In this document: one piece after another, positions 34,560 through 46,497 of the stretch
Layout: every line of letters begins with the position of its first letter
Position numbering within the stretch: the stretch's first letter is position 1
NCBI GenBank assembly: GCA_030998015.1
Contig: JARWMV010000251.1
Coordinates: 558,001-622,000 of the forward strand
DNA: 64,000 bases
Direction: 5' to 3'
From: Ceratorhiza oryzae-sativae
Lineage: Eukaryota; Basidiomycota; Agaricomycetes; Cantharellales; Ceratobasidiaceae
Position numbers and translations under genes: made by a program
The notes under the pieces: model-generated
The model's input: the letters and a program-made list of their open reading frames with translations, nothing else
The model's database searches: none
What the model was told of the DNA's origin: nothing

Positions 34560-37349
34560 ATGGACTTGAGTGTCGGACTTGAGCATCCCCTTGCCATTGA
34601 AATCCTAAGTCTACGAGATGCCCTTTCTCAGCAGCAAGTGAGTTGGCTACACAAACGTTGTTGTTAGCTTACCATTACTTATACTACGAACCTAATTAGC
34701 GTGCAACCCAGCAAGCAACAGCCCAAATTCAAAAATATGCTTTTGAAGCTCTCTCTGCGAACAACCGTGCTCGTCAGCTTGGTCTCGAAAATGACGCTTT
34801 ACACTCTGAAGTAGACATTCTTCGAGCACCACGCCCAACTACGTCTCCGTCTACCACTGAGGCTGAACTTACGCTTGCTTTACGACGCGCTAATGCTCGC
34901 CTAGAGCATACCGAAAAGGCACTAAAGGAGGCTGAAACCACTGCATTATATGCACATGCCGAGCGAGAACGTACCAGCGGGGAAGTTGCTGCTGCATATC
35001 ACTTACTCGAAGAGGCGCGTTCACAAGTGGTCGAGCTTCGGTCTGCTTTGGCTGTACACGAACACGAAAAGAAATCTTACGAAGTCGCGTTGTCTGAATA
35101 TGCCGCCCTGGTCAGAAGCTTGGAGAAACGCTCTTCGGACAGCGAAGGCACCGCGGCCATGCAGAGCGACGGGCCGGACCATTCTCTCCTAAAACTAGCC
35201 GGCTCTGGAGATGTAGATCGTGTTAGAGAACTCAGCACCGAACTCGCACGGACCAGAGCAGACCTCAGCACTTTGCAAGCGCAAGTCGATGTTGAACGTC
35301 GTGCTGGCGAACAGGAGCGTTTGAAGTTAGCAGAAACGCGTGCTGATTTGGAAAAGCGTATTGCGGACGACAAGTCTGCAGCTGCACTAGTTGAGCGATA
35401 TATGTAAGCAATTAGGTCGCATGCACATTGAGCCACGACGCTTTACTAACGAGGTTGTCTCCTTGGTCGTTCAACTCATTGCGTATCAACTCCTACACAT
35501 GAACAAACCGATTGCATTAGGAAATTCTCGCAACACCACACCGATGTTCTACAGCGTGCTCTAACCGACCAATCTACCCGACACGAAGCGACTCGTAACT
35601 CGCTCGTTCAACGCATAGAGCATTTAGAACACACTCTTTCAAAAGAGTCTGCACGTAATCTTCAGCTGCGCGCCGCCATAGACACGCTTGTTGATGATCT
35701 GGCACGCGAATCCGCGGGAAGAAGGCGAGAAGTGCGCGTTCGGCTCGCAATTTCTGGGAGAGAAGCTCTGGTGGAGGAAGCGCTGAGGAGATGGGAAAGG
35801 AAGATACGAGAGCACCCCAGGTCTCAATCACCCTCGGATGAAGCGGCTGGACTGTTTTTCGGGCTCGATGAGCTTGATCAGTTCCATAGGATACTCGACA
35901 ACCTAGGCGCAGAAGTGGCGTTTCGTAACACTCTGGAGCCCCGAACGACGAGTCCTTGCCGGGTCCGCTCGCCCGTGTACTGGCTGCCGAGATTGCCGTT
36001 GAGACTCTAACCGCCGAGCTAGAACGCGAAACAAACCGACGGATTGAGCTTGAACGTGAACGTGCTCAGTCCATAGTGCCCACTGGTTCCCCCAGAGATT
36101 CCTTGCAGCCAAAACCCGAATCCCACTCATTCTCCACCATACCATCCTCCGCATCTCTCCCTCTCGTTTCTCACAACACTACATCTCAAGCTTCTTTGGC
36201 GGAAAGCACTACCACGTTCTCCATACAAGAAAGCCCTCAAGCTACGTTCGCCCCGGTGGCAGAGGTTCCCAAACAGGAGCCTTTGCCTTCAGACACTCTA
36301 CCCGACGTGTACCGGCCAAAGTGGCCTCTCCACCTCCTTTGACATCCATAATCCCATTCCCTGCTAGTTCACCAGCATTATCAAAGACACAAGAGCTTGC
36401 TGAACCAACCCTTCTACCTGATGATCCTATGGTTCAAGAGCTGCTTACTCAACTTCCTACTGCTCTCAAACGCTACGCGCCTTTCCAAGCTGCTTTTCGA
36501 GACTGCCACCTTACCCTATCTGCACTTAAGGCAGAGCTGCGTCAGAAGCCTCGGTCCTATCTCCTTACGGTCGCTGAACGGTTGGACGACTATAACGAGG
36601 ATGCCCGAGTCGAGGTGGAGATTCGAATTGCAGACGAAGCACGGACCGCTAACGGGTTAGAAGCTATGCTCCACCTTGGTCAAATGGATGCAATAAAGGA
36701 ACTTCAAGCATTGGTGGATGGGACAACCCCTGAGGTGCAAAAATCTCTTTCAATGGCCACCAAAAAGCGGGATGACTTGGAGCATGATATTGCGGCTGTG
36801 AAATTGGCCGTGCACGCTCCTGAAGGAGAGCCTGAGCACGCATCGTTGCTAAACCCCGCTCCAGTGGCCGAACCCGTCTCTCCGGGACTACAGTCTTGGG
36901 GGTGGAAGCGCTCGTTCCGTCAGAGTATACCATCTCAACCAATTAGCCCGATGGGGCTGTCATTCCCTTCTCCTCATCAGACAATACGGCGTATGGCATC
37001 TGGAACATTGGGCCATGGCAGAGGCGTATCTTTCGGAGGAAACGAAGGAAAGGAACACTCTCATAATGACCCAATAGCGGCCTTGGGCCTCCGGATAGCA
37101 ATGCCGGTTTACCACCATCCACTTCCGGCTACACCTACTACCCCTTTCCCATCATCACCACTAAGGCCTACCCATATGCTTCCCTCGACCATCATACTGG
37201 AACGGCCACGGACGACGTCCATGTATCACCTTGGGATTGGACGGAATCCATCGGGACTAGACATGTCCAAGCATCGTTTATCAATGACTCCGACGTCCAA
37301 ATCAGCAGAAGATGATGCTGGAGACGAGAGTGATGAAAGCGTTGAATAG
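34560..37349 (+). CDS. Long coiled-coil protein of unknown function
   Basis: The ATG at 34560 starts MDLSVGLEHPLAIEILSLRD, spliced to RATQQATAQIQKYAFEALSA. From about residue 20 to 400 the protein is almost entirely charged heptad-like helix (TLALRRANARLEHTEKALKE, VVELRSALAVHEHEKKSYEV, RVRELSTELARTRADLSTLQ, RWERKIREHPRSQSP, VETLTAELERETNRRIELER). A Ser/Pro-rich middle follows, then a second helical block (DDPMVQELLTQLPTALKRY, TVAERLDDYNEDARVEVEI, SLSMATKKRDDLEHDIAAV) and a low-complexity tail ending DDAGDESDESVE. Coiled coils suggest a scaffold or tethering role, but nothing specific is recognised. Apparent one-base shifts occur near 35940 and 36318. The last 342-codon frame is intact. Confidence 0.65.
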
Positions 37350-37833
37350 TTCGTTCCTTACTTCTTCTGCCTTGTCTGATTGCATCAATTCCGAGTCATA
37401 GAGCATATGTATGTAGTAATTGAACACATAATCATAATAGAAGCATCTTCACGAATTGTGACCATCCATCATAACATATCGGAGAGTGAGCCGCTAAAAG
37501 TGTCTATGACTCTTTGTGCTCTCTATCGATGGCTTTACATGAGGTTACTTGGATGTTGGCGCTTGTTACAAGGTGATCTGGAATGGGCATTATAGAACGG
37601 TCATATTGGGAGGAACATTGGCGGCGCTTGCCTAGGAGAGCTACTGGTGGGTGACTCTCGACTTGAATCGGACCATGTACCATGCGTTTAAGTGTTGGCA
37701 GTGGTGTCGTGGCTTTTGCCTGGGTTGGCTTTGTATCACTCAACAATCGAGCTGTGATGATATCAAGTCTTGATACCAATAGAGTATAGCAACAGATATT
37801 AAGAGCAATACAGTACATTCCTACTCAACTGCC
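37350..37833. other. Convergent 3' region
   Basis: These 484 bp lie between the 3' ends of convergent genes. They are AT-rich near 37390-37440. Short open frames carry no recognisable content. Confidence 0.4.
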
Positions 37834-39989
37834 TCAGAACTTGAACTCCTTTTCCTTGCCCTTGCCCTTCGCTTCCGCCTTGGCTTTCCGCTTAGCAGTT
37901 TCCTTCGAGATGAGGTCTGAGAAATCTTCCTTGTTGCCAGCGCCGGGCACGCCTGCGTTTCCGCGCGAAACGGCATCGTATTTGGCTCGTATCTGTTCCT
38001 GCGTCAAATCCTCTAGTTCGGACGCGTCGATCGAGACATCTACACCATCTCGGCGCTGATTCAGGCAACATATATTCAGTTGAGTTGTCACAACGGAGTT
38101 AGCAAATGGATAGACGAACCTTGGAGCTCCTCTCCTCTCCTAGTACAGGAACCCCCGCAGCCGTTGCCCCAACAGCGCCCAAATCGTATCCACGTTCGCT
38201 TCCCATGAGACCACGTACGGTCGTCTGGCGTTCCGGTACAACATGGTACAGCTGTTTGGGGCCGCCTGTATCGGTTGTCGTGTCGCGTTTTCGTATATCA
38301 AGGACTTCCGGCGTTTCGATCCCGCCTGGAACGGTTGAGACAACAGAGGTGAGGCCTGAGGGTGTTTCAAGGCCAGAAGGAGTCTGGAGGCCGTCAGTTG
38401 GAGCAGGTGCTGCTTCCGTAGATTCATCTTCTTCCATCTCTTCATCTTCCTCTTCCTCCTCTTCCTCTTCCGATTCGTCTATAAAGGTAACCCGTAAGTT
38501 TAATGAACCAATCTCGCATTGTAAATAAGCGTCCATACCCTCTTCCTCTGGCTCGAGTTCTCCCCAGAGCTGCCGATCAACGGGTTCACCCTCCTACACA
38601 GCCAATAATATAAGCGTACTGCAATAAGCCAATACAAGAACTACCCACCTCAGTCTCTGGTTTAACGATTACACCGAAGACATCACCATATAACGGTCGG
38701 TTATACTCGTCCAAAGGAGGTTTACCCCAGCCTCCTGGGTGAAAGCCCCATTGAGCACTATCAACTGCAGGCTTGAGCAAATAGAATTACCTTTAGACAC
38801 ATTTACTCACCCTTCGGGGATAGGTGCATTTAAACCAGGTATCCTGAGGGTAGGGTAGCTTGGTGGAGGCCCAAAACGTTGCATGCTGATCAGCCAAGGC
38901 GGAGGCGCAAGCGGAGGAATGGAAAGCGCCTCGACTAGCTCATGAGATAAGTCACCAGGGCGTTTTTCTTTTAAGGAGGTTTCGAACTCTTTGCCCTCGT
39001 AATACCTAAAAAAAATCAAAAGTATAAATATCACCAGTGGCTACCTACGCATGCCGGGAAGACGCACATTTCCCCGTAGCCAGTCATCGGTGGCTTGGTC
39101 TGGAACTTGAAAAACGCATCATGGAGCTTTTGGTAGTCGATATCGACCTTACCCATCTTGGGTTGCACACGCTCACGTGTCTTGGCCTTCAGACTCATGT
39201 TCGCCTCCTTTTCCTTGACTGCGTCTCGCATGGTCGCAATGCCCGTATCAGCAATAAATGCCGGGAGCTGGAACGGCGGCTTTTCAATACCACGTTTCCC
39301 TTGGAGGTAGTCTCGTTTTGCGGACCAGTGGGCGGGGATGGGGACGGTATTGCGGTAAGATTTGAGGTGGAGAAGCAGTCGTGGATCCGCGGCAGATACA
39401 TCAGTCCATTCAACAACCTCGGGCTTCTTGACAAGCTGTTTGAGCTCTGCGACTGAGAGCCGAGCCATTTTCTTTTGCTTGCGCTTGGACATCTGTTTCT
39501 TGCCCGATTCTGAGCCTTCGTCGTCCGAGGGCATCTCTTCGTCTGAGTAGATAACATCGCCTTTAACTACAGGCTTGTCGTCGCTAGCCTGTACATGCGC
39601 TTAGCCGGGATCAACATAATAAATAAATGTGACGTACAGCTGCAGATGAGCCTGCTGGGGCCTGGAAACGAGCAAAAACGTCGGAGAATGCTTCGAGACC
39701 AGGTGCTTTAACGTCTAGCGCCTCAGACACGTACTCGACATCAGCATCACTCTGCTCATCCACACTCATACCCCTCTCCGACGCCGTCTCGGACTGTGTA
39801 AGTGCAAGTGTATCAGCAACGAGCCCAGTAGCACGAGGTACAAACACTCACCTTGACCTTTGCCTCGGAGCCATTCTGCTCCTTCTTGAGTTTATTCTTC
39901 GCTCGCCGAAGTTGGTTCTTGGACTTCGCCTTGGCACCAGGCTTCGCCACGCCGTTGGTGTTCGTTGTCGGATCGACGGTTACTGGCAT
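37834..39989 (-). CDS. SF3B2: Splicing factor 3B subunit 2 (SF3b145/Cus1)
   Basis: A component of the U2 snRNP SF3b complex that binds around the branch site. The Met at 39989 starts MPVTVDPTTNTNGVAKPGAK, followed by a basic Lys-rich stretch. The conserved DUF382 block reads SVAELKQLVKKPEVVEWTDVSAADPRLLLHLKSYRNTVPIPAHWSAKRDYLQGKRGIEKPPFQLP, and KMGKVDIDYQKLHDAFFKFQTKPPMT follows. The PSP domain spans PGDLSHELVEALSIPPLAPPPWLISMQRFGPPPSYP to IPGLNAPIP, then WGFHPGGWGKPPLDEYNRPLYGDVFG. A poly-Glu/Asp tract (around 38460) precedes the conserved C-terminal VDVSIDASELEDLTQEQIRAKYD. It ends KEKEFKF. There are about six introns. Gene identity is very secure. Confidence 0.95.
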
Positions 39990-40146
39990 CGTCGACGTTG
40001 GCAAGAGTTGTTACTCAGTGGCAGTGCGGGCGGTTGTGGTTGGCGCTTAGTGGCGAGCTCGCAACGCATACAAGATCTCATTTGATACGTTGCCCCGGGT
40101 CTCTTTTAACCACCACTTCCTCGTTCGGAGCAACTAGAGGAGCAAT

Positions 40147-41778
40147 ATGTCGGGGCATAGAGAAAGGTCCCATAGCCATATCAACCTCTATACCCCCGGG
40201 CTTCCCCCGCAAACGTTGACACCTTATGCATACACCAACCTGCCCGACAAAACTGCGCTCCTCGAACAATTCCGCGACAAGACTCTCAACCAGCTTCGTA
40301 CTCCAGCCTTGATAATCGATCGCTCGACATTCGCAGAAAATTGTGCCCGTATGCATGATAGAGCTGCGCGTCTGGGCACTTCATTCCGCGCACATGTCAA
40401 AACCCACAAGGTGGGCCCTGGTACATTAACTGGGATGACCCCGGCTCCAATCGAGTGTCCTTTAGACATCGGAGGGTGTGCGTCTGCAGTTGAAATCCAG
40501 TAGCGCTGAAACACACTCGGTCGTCGTCTCGACACTCATGGAAGCATGGAGCATCGTTCAGGCGGGCTTGGTCGCTGATGGGACAGTCAACGACGTAGGT
40601 CAAATCTGTCCTCCCTGCTCATAACCTAAACTAGCGGGTTCTTCAAGATTCTATATGGCCTCCCCATATCCCCTACTAAAATAGCCGACATACACGTACT
40701 TCGAGAAACGCTTGCCGCTCACAATGCGGTAGTTCGACTCATGGTCGACCACCCATACCAGATTCGAGCACTCGAAGCGTTCGACAGGCAAAATCCTTCT
40801 AAGATCCCTCTCCTCTCGAAATGGAGCGTATTCGTCAAAATCGACGTCGGGACTAAGTACGCCCTCGCCCTTCCGCCCCTGGTTTCTAAACTCAGTTTAC
40901 ACATTCCAGACGCGCTGGTTTGACCCCATCTTCACCTGACCTACACGGCCTCGTGAATACCCTGATCGCATCTCCAGCAGTTTCCATCCACGGCTTCTAC
41001 GCCCACGCAGGCCATTCATATGCCTCGACCTCGCACGCCCAAGCAGCTTCCAATCTCCAACACGAAATATCGTGCGTAAACGCCGCCGCGGCCTACACTC
41101 TCTCCAAATACCTCTCCGCCCAAACCCCTGCACCAGAATTCGTACTTTCGGTTGGAGCAACACCTACCGCACACGCCGCTTCGGATAATATCGAATTCCC
41201 AACTCCTTTGAACGGAACCGTCGAGCTTCATGCAGGAAACTATCCAATGCTTGATGGTCAGCAATTAGCGACGAACCTGGTCCAGACAGAGAACGTCGCG
41301 CAACGCGTACTTGCTAGCGTAGTCTCATATTACGTTGGTCGAGGCGAAGGAGACGAGGCGATGTGTGATGCTGGTGCGATTGCAATGAGCAAGGACACAG
41401 GGCCGTATCCCGGTTTCGGAAAGTCGTAGGTATTATTAGAGAGGGGGAAGACACCGAATGGGCGCCCCGAGAGACTGGGTGGTTATTGGGACGGGTTAGC
41501 CAGGAACATGGGATTTTAACGAGATTAAACAAATGCGCCCCTGAAGAGGAGGAGGACATCCTGCGACTGGGGGACGTGGTTTGTGAGTTACCCCTTACCC
41601 CTTTGCCGTCGCACCAACTAGATGCTGTTATATAGCAATTGTTGGGCAACATGCCTGCCTGACCGCAGCCGCATATCCATGGTACTATGTCGTCGACTCT
41701 AGAGACAAATCCAAAGGTAACGTAGTTGTCGACGTCTGGGTCCCATGGAAAGGTGGTAACCCTCCCACAACCTCTTAA
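40147..41778 (+). CDS. DSD1: D-serine dehydratase (PLP- and zinc-dependent, DSD1 type)
   Basis: It converts D-serine to pyruvate and ammonia. The fold is an alanine-racemase-type barrel with a D-serine dehydratase-like C-terminal domain. The ATG at 40147 gives MSGHRERSHSHINLYTPG. PALIIDRSTFAENCARMH leads to FRAHVKTHK, where the Lys of KTHK is the expected PLP lysine. Later segments are MEAWSIVQAGLVADGTV, a barrel strand VFVKIDVGTKYA, IHGFYAHAGHSYAS, FVLSVGATPTAHA and VELHAGNYPMLDGQQLA. The end IVGQHACLTAAAYPWYYVVD contains the His-x-Cys pair that binds zinc in Dsd1. The final exon reads VVVDVWVPWKGGNPPTTS, stopping at 41778. Several short introns; one or two joins (near 40440 and 40915) need a small frame adjustment. 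Confidence 0.88.
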
Positions 41779-41838
41779 TTCATTTCAACCGAGATGTACT
41801 CTAGCACTGAACCAAAACACCATAAATCAACCCCCATT

Positions 41839-44369
41839 TTAATTGTTAGGGAACGACCCCAACGTAAACAACGTCTCCTTTCCCTTTTTCTTTTTCCCCT
41901 TTCCTCCACCACCACCTCCGCTGGCACCGGGAGCAGGTGCAGCAGGCTCTTCAACAGCAGTACCAGACCCAGCACTCCAGGCGCTGGGGGAAACGTTCTC
42001 CCCCGCAATCCTTTTCAATGACTGGTTGCCGCCCATGCGTGGGGGTACAACACGAGAGCCGCTCGAACTTGGCAACTGAGGGAATGCGCTCAGAGGCGGA
42101 GCCCTCGAACCAGGACCGCCCCTCGATGGTTCAGGTGCACGAGCAGGAGTGACAATGTGATGCTGAGATGTCTGAGCCCCACCACTGCTCCATGCCGTGC
42201 CCATGCCAGGCGTCGTGCTTCGAGGGCCGCTCCCGAGTTGCGGAAACGCAGAGGCGTTTGATATGGCAGCACGCGAGGTGATCGTAGCTTGTGGAGCGGG
42301 TGTTGCGTTCAGACCTGCGCGACTCGTTCAACACGGTCCCAGACGGCTCCAGATGAACGGGATGATGAACCGCCTCCACGGAATGTGCCACGAGAAGGTG
42401 CAGTCGAGTGCTTGACGTTCAAAACTCGGCCACTGGCTATATCAGCGAAGCCGGAGCCCGTTGCAGTTGGCGCGAGGGATGGGAACTGTTCTCGTTGCTG
42501 CGACATATGAGAACGGACCGGCGCGATACGATGGTGGCCAACTAACCTCAATCTTCACACCATTCCAGGCGTTCAGAATGTCGCGCCGCTTCTCCTCATC
42601 AAACAAGGGAACCAGAGCGTTGATGATCGACCCTGTAGTATTCATATTATCGTCCAGAACAGTAAGCATCGTTGCTACCAGATCTCGAGCACTAGATTCT
42701 GACGCCTTGAAGGACCTGATTGCACCACGAATCGCAGTAACGCCGTTTGTTGACGCATGCAAGTTCAAGAGTGCCAAGAACTGGGAATGTTGTCTGAAGT
42801 ACTATAAGTAGCCGGTAAGAGACATGGCTTAAAGGAACTCACTCGAGCGTTTCTGGGTCGGCGTTTGGCTCAGGCGTCCGAGTGGGCGTTGGCCTGTTCG
42901 TTTCTGGCTGAGGTGTAGTCGATCCAGATGGCGCTGCAGATCCATTCTGCCCTGGCCCTTCTACGGTCAGAGAGGATCCAAAGGCGGCTCGTCGACTGCC
43001 TCCACGAGGCGCAGGTCCAGGTCCAGAGCCGGGTGGAGGGCCTGGCTGGGGTGGAGGGCCTGGCTGAGGTGGCGGTTGTATCGCTGCATGTGCCGGTTGA
43101 TCTCGCGCACGGGCGGGTGGGGGTCCTCGAGATTCGTTTGTTTGATGCTGTCGTCCACCACGGCCGCCTCCCCTCCCTCCCCGAGGTTCTGATCCGAAGA
43201 CGAATGAGGTTTCTACGCGGCGGGCGTCTCGCCTATCCCGACTCGACATTTGTTCGCCGTGAACTTCTACTTGATGGCCTTGCAAGTCTAGCATCGTCGA
43301 GAAGACTACGAATTTTTGTTCGAGACATGCAGGATGGGTGCAAGGAAAGTGCTCTTTTTTAAAATGAAGTTCAAGCTGATGATAGTTTTCAAAACTGTAG
43401 GAAGGTTGGTAAGTTAGCGCATGGGGTACGAAGATTGCGTACTATAGGTCCCTGATACCCGCTCGTTTACAGACAAAGCACTCCTCGTGGTGCTCACGAA
43501 GATGGCCAAATAGCTCATCATCACCAAAGAAGCATTCTCGACAAAAATCGCATATGGGGTGTATCAGGTCCGGAAGGCCAGCCTCTGCTTTCTCTTGCGC
43601 GGTGAATCGACGAGAGTGAGTTGACGGCATGTGTAAACTAAAGGCGACGTGGGAGTACAAAGTATGCTCATGTGCAAAGATCTTTTTGTGTCGAATGCAC
43701 AGGTCACTGTAATACAACGTTACTAGAAGATGTGAATGGCAAATTTATCACCCACCATAAAATCGAATCGTGTTTATCCTTAGCATGCCATTTCAGATCG
43801 TGCCACCCATGGGCTACGACATCACAGTTGTCATCTGGGCAGTTGAATCGAAGCAGAATCATCGTCTCCTCCATCATCTCCTTGGTTTCAAATGATATTT
43901 GGAGCTTGGCATCGTTGAAGGGAATGTCGTTTGGCGTAAAGTCTGAATAATTCTTTGTGGCTGATGTGAATATAACCGAAACCTGCGGATGCTAAGATAA
44001 CCGCTGATGGATTAGCCACCCGCCACAGACGACCCATAGCCCAATACCCACTTTGCAGAACGAACAATCCGTGCGTTTATATAGAGCTCGAAGGCGCAGG
44101 GCGCAGACATGGCAAGTTCTGTGGTTGCATTCAGCCAAAGCATAAAACTTGATGGGTTCCGCGCAAATCCAGCAGAGTTTCTCATCGGCTTCAGTAGCCT
44201 CTTCTGGCTCTGCTGGCAGGCCTGTGCTGTTAGTAGGTGCCGGTTCCGCCGCGGGGGCGTTGGCCGCTCTGTCTGGTGCGCCCGAATTGCCACGACCCCT
44301 GCCTGGACGGCCGCGTCGGCCACCACGGCCACGGCGATTATTCGAACTATTAGCAGCGTTATTAGACAT
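41839..44369 (-). CDS. HEL2: RING E3 ubiquitin ligase of ribosome quality control (HEL2/ZNF598)
   Basis: It ubiquitylates 40S proteins on collided ribosomes. The ATG at 44369 starts a Gly/Arg-rich N-terminus (RRGRGGRRGRPGRGRG). The RING finger is CWICAEPIKFYALAECNHRT followed by CHVCALRLRALYKRTDCSFCK. Next come FTPNDIPFNDAKLQISFE and the zinc fingers of this family: CPDDNCDVVAHGWHDLKWHAKDKH, DLCIRHKKIFAHEHTLYSH, CDFCRECFFGDDELFGHLREHHEECFVC and FPCTHPACLEQKFVVFSTMLDLQGHQVEVH. The middle is Gly/Pro/Ser-rich. A helical block ALLNLHASTNGVTAIRGAIRS precedes repeated FPSL/FPQL motifs, and the protein ends KGKETLFTLGSFPNN. The order and spacing match Hel2 across the whole length. It is convergent with DSD1, whose stop is only about 60 bp away. 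Confidence 0.95.
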
Positions 44370-44969
44370 AGATCTGTAGTTATTTATTCTTTTTCTTTGG
44401 GAGTGTTCGGGTCGTCGTGGAAGAGCGGTGTGATGGCCAAAGTTCACGAGTGCAAGCCTGTAGCCTCGGTACCGAGAGCATGACTAATCAGGGCTCATTC
44501 GATGAGTCAACCCAGATCCAGGCATCGAGCTTTGTTTAGGATCTTTAATGCGAGACCTGACTTGCTCGGGGCCGAGGTACCCTTCGTGCACAGGCCCCCA
44601 AACTACATCGGCCTTGCCTGCATCATGGCCAATGGTACAAATAACGTACAATACGACCAGCGTTCCCCCCTTCATACCGCCACAAATACACAGATGCCGA
44701 TGCCCAGCAGCTCTGACTCACACACTTAGTTACAGCTGGTTCTTCTCAACGAAAAGCTACGTGTATCTTTTTATCGAGTGCAATATAATCCTATTCTCCG
44801 CAAGAACTGATAACGCAATAATCCAGGGGAGTATGGTAATGGCGTAATCACAAACGATTACATCCTATCACATTATTGCACCTAACGTTATCTGGCGCGA
44901 TCATATTATTACGGTGCCCTTCGGCACTCGACTTGTACATCACGATGATCGGCATCCCAAAAGATTTCG
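44370..44969. other. Upstream region of HEL2
   Basis: About 600 bp, including the HEL2 promoter. Short open frames on both strands at 44484-44847 show no recognisable content. Confidence 0.4.
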
Positions 44970-45877
44970 TCAACTGAAAGAAGTGGAGTAGTTTGAGAAA
45001 TGTTGAAGGGCCCCAGACCATCTAAAACCTTGAGAAATTCCTATACTGGCAAAAGTTAGAACGCATGAGAGTGTATGCGGGGTATTGGGCGTCCTGTAGT
45101 CTTGAGGTGACAAAGTCCTGAGGCGTGCTTTGGCCTTGTCGATCCTGCTTGTGAGTGTCTGGAGTGTGCAAGAAAGGCAAGGAGATTTGCGCTCTTCCTC
45201 CTGGATCGTAGGGTCCCCCTTTTCAATCTCGGCAAGCAATTACCACCAAGAATGGTCAGAGTGAGGTCTAGGCTCTTCATACCATAACCGAGTCTTCAGA
45301 GGCCCTACAAGTTCGGCGACGGCCTCTTTGGTCTTACCTAAAGTTAAACTTGCGTGTCTCGCATTGTTACACACGATTCAACCCGTTCGTGGTGCCAACG
45401 CCAGCCCTCGTGCAGCGTCGGGAACCATATTCGCGATCTACAGTGCGAAGATCTCGAATAACTTTGGGATGTGTTCCGAATCTTGGTATTTCAAAGCAAG
45501 GTGGAGGGCTAGTGTCAGTGGTTTCGGACCCACTCATTCATATTTGGATGATGGCGAAGGATTGTCGAAGAATAACAGAGAAAATATTTCCATGCCAGTT
45601 CGCCACTCCAGGAAGGCATTTTTCGAACGCTGGTAGCTAGCGTGAATGAATAAGCATATTAATACGAACAGGCCTGTAAGATATCTTACTGGGATCGACC
45701 TTGACGCTCATGCATTTCTACACAATAATCCGTTCAGGAACTGGGTCCGCTTCCAGAACCTTAAGAGTCGGGTCGATCTGACAAAAATAGTCCCACTGTT
45801 CCATCTCTAGTTGCCGCGCACTTGAGCTCGCTAAGTAAAGGCTTCCATCCAACTATCTGTTTCGGCTTGTGCTCTGA
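44970..45877 (-). other. Possible 3' part of a minus-strand gene interrupted by the transposon
   Basis: Minus-strand open pieces with coding-like composition lie here: HKPKQIVGWKPLLSELKCA (about 45810-45870), a piece LEMEQWDYFCQIDPTLKVLE (about 45740-45800), RTGMEIFSLLFFDNPSPSS (about 45550-45610) and LAEIEKGDPTIQEEERKSPC (about 45150-45240). They are in different frames, separated by possible introns. I recognise no family. They may continue the pieces at 54833-55200 on the far side of the transposon. This reconstruction is tentative. Confidence 0.25.
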
Positions 45878-46333
45878 CATCAGGAAAACGAGCCAGCACT
45901 TATTAGCCCTTAAGAGTGCGTTGAGCTGGTTGAGGCCGCCGAAATGAAAGTCCAATTTCTGAGCGCTTGCGAGCGCTCATACGAGCTCGACCGGCACGAG
46001 GAGAAATCGGTCGCAAGGCTTGCGATTTGTCACGGTCCAGCTCCTATTCCGACCCGGGGACGGTCGCTCCGGCGTGATCGCAGTCCGGTGCAGCATGCCT
46101 TCCGGGCTCCCAAATCGACGTCGGCAGGGCTTTGTGGGTTCACCGTCCAGCTCAGGTAAGTCTTGTCATCGCCATGATGACGAGCACTCCACGTGCGCGA
46201 CAGCCCGTGGTGCTGCCAGCGGCGGAATTTGACAGCGTCGATCATTTTGCTGGACGATCGACGCGCCCGCTCCTCTTTTCATTTCACGGTGCGTTCGCTC
46301 GCTTTTCCAGCCGTTCTCGCTGCGCCCCGCCTG
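45878..46333 (+). repeat. Left terminal inverted repeat of the Plavaka-type element
   Basis: This 456-bp repeat is the reverse complement of 54377-54832. It contains compact dyads: GAGCGC-TTGCGA-GCGCTC (45961-45978) and TCGCAAG-G-CTTGCGA (46011-46025). The 8-mer GCTTGCGA occurs in both, so these are candidate transposase-binding sites. GC-rich parts of the repeat produce identical 60-80-codon open frames in both copies; these are by-products and are not called genes. Just inside its end is a short tandem of GCTCTAA units (46335-46352). Confidence 0.9.
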
Positions 46334-46497
46334 TGCTCTAAGCTCTAAGCTCTTGGATGTGAGAACGAAGCGAACTCATGTGTATATAATGCGACACTCT
46401 GCGAGTGGATGATAATAAGCCTGATGAAAATACGAAAAAGAGATGCGCCATTCAGCGCGTGGAAAAGCAACATAAAAAATAAAATAAAAATCGAACA

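Noticed and set aside
46030..46245. Identical 60-78-codon open frames in both inverted repeats (for example 46030-46245 and 54465-54680)
   Set aside because: They are duplicated only because the repeats are identical, overlap one another on both strands and show no domain.
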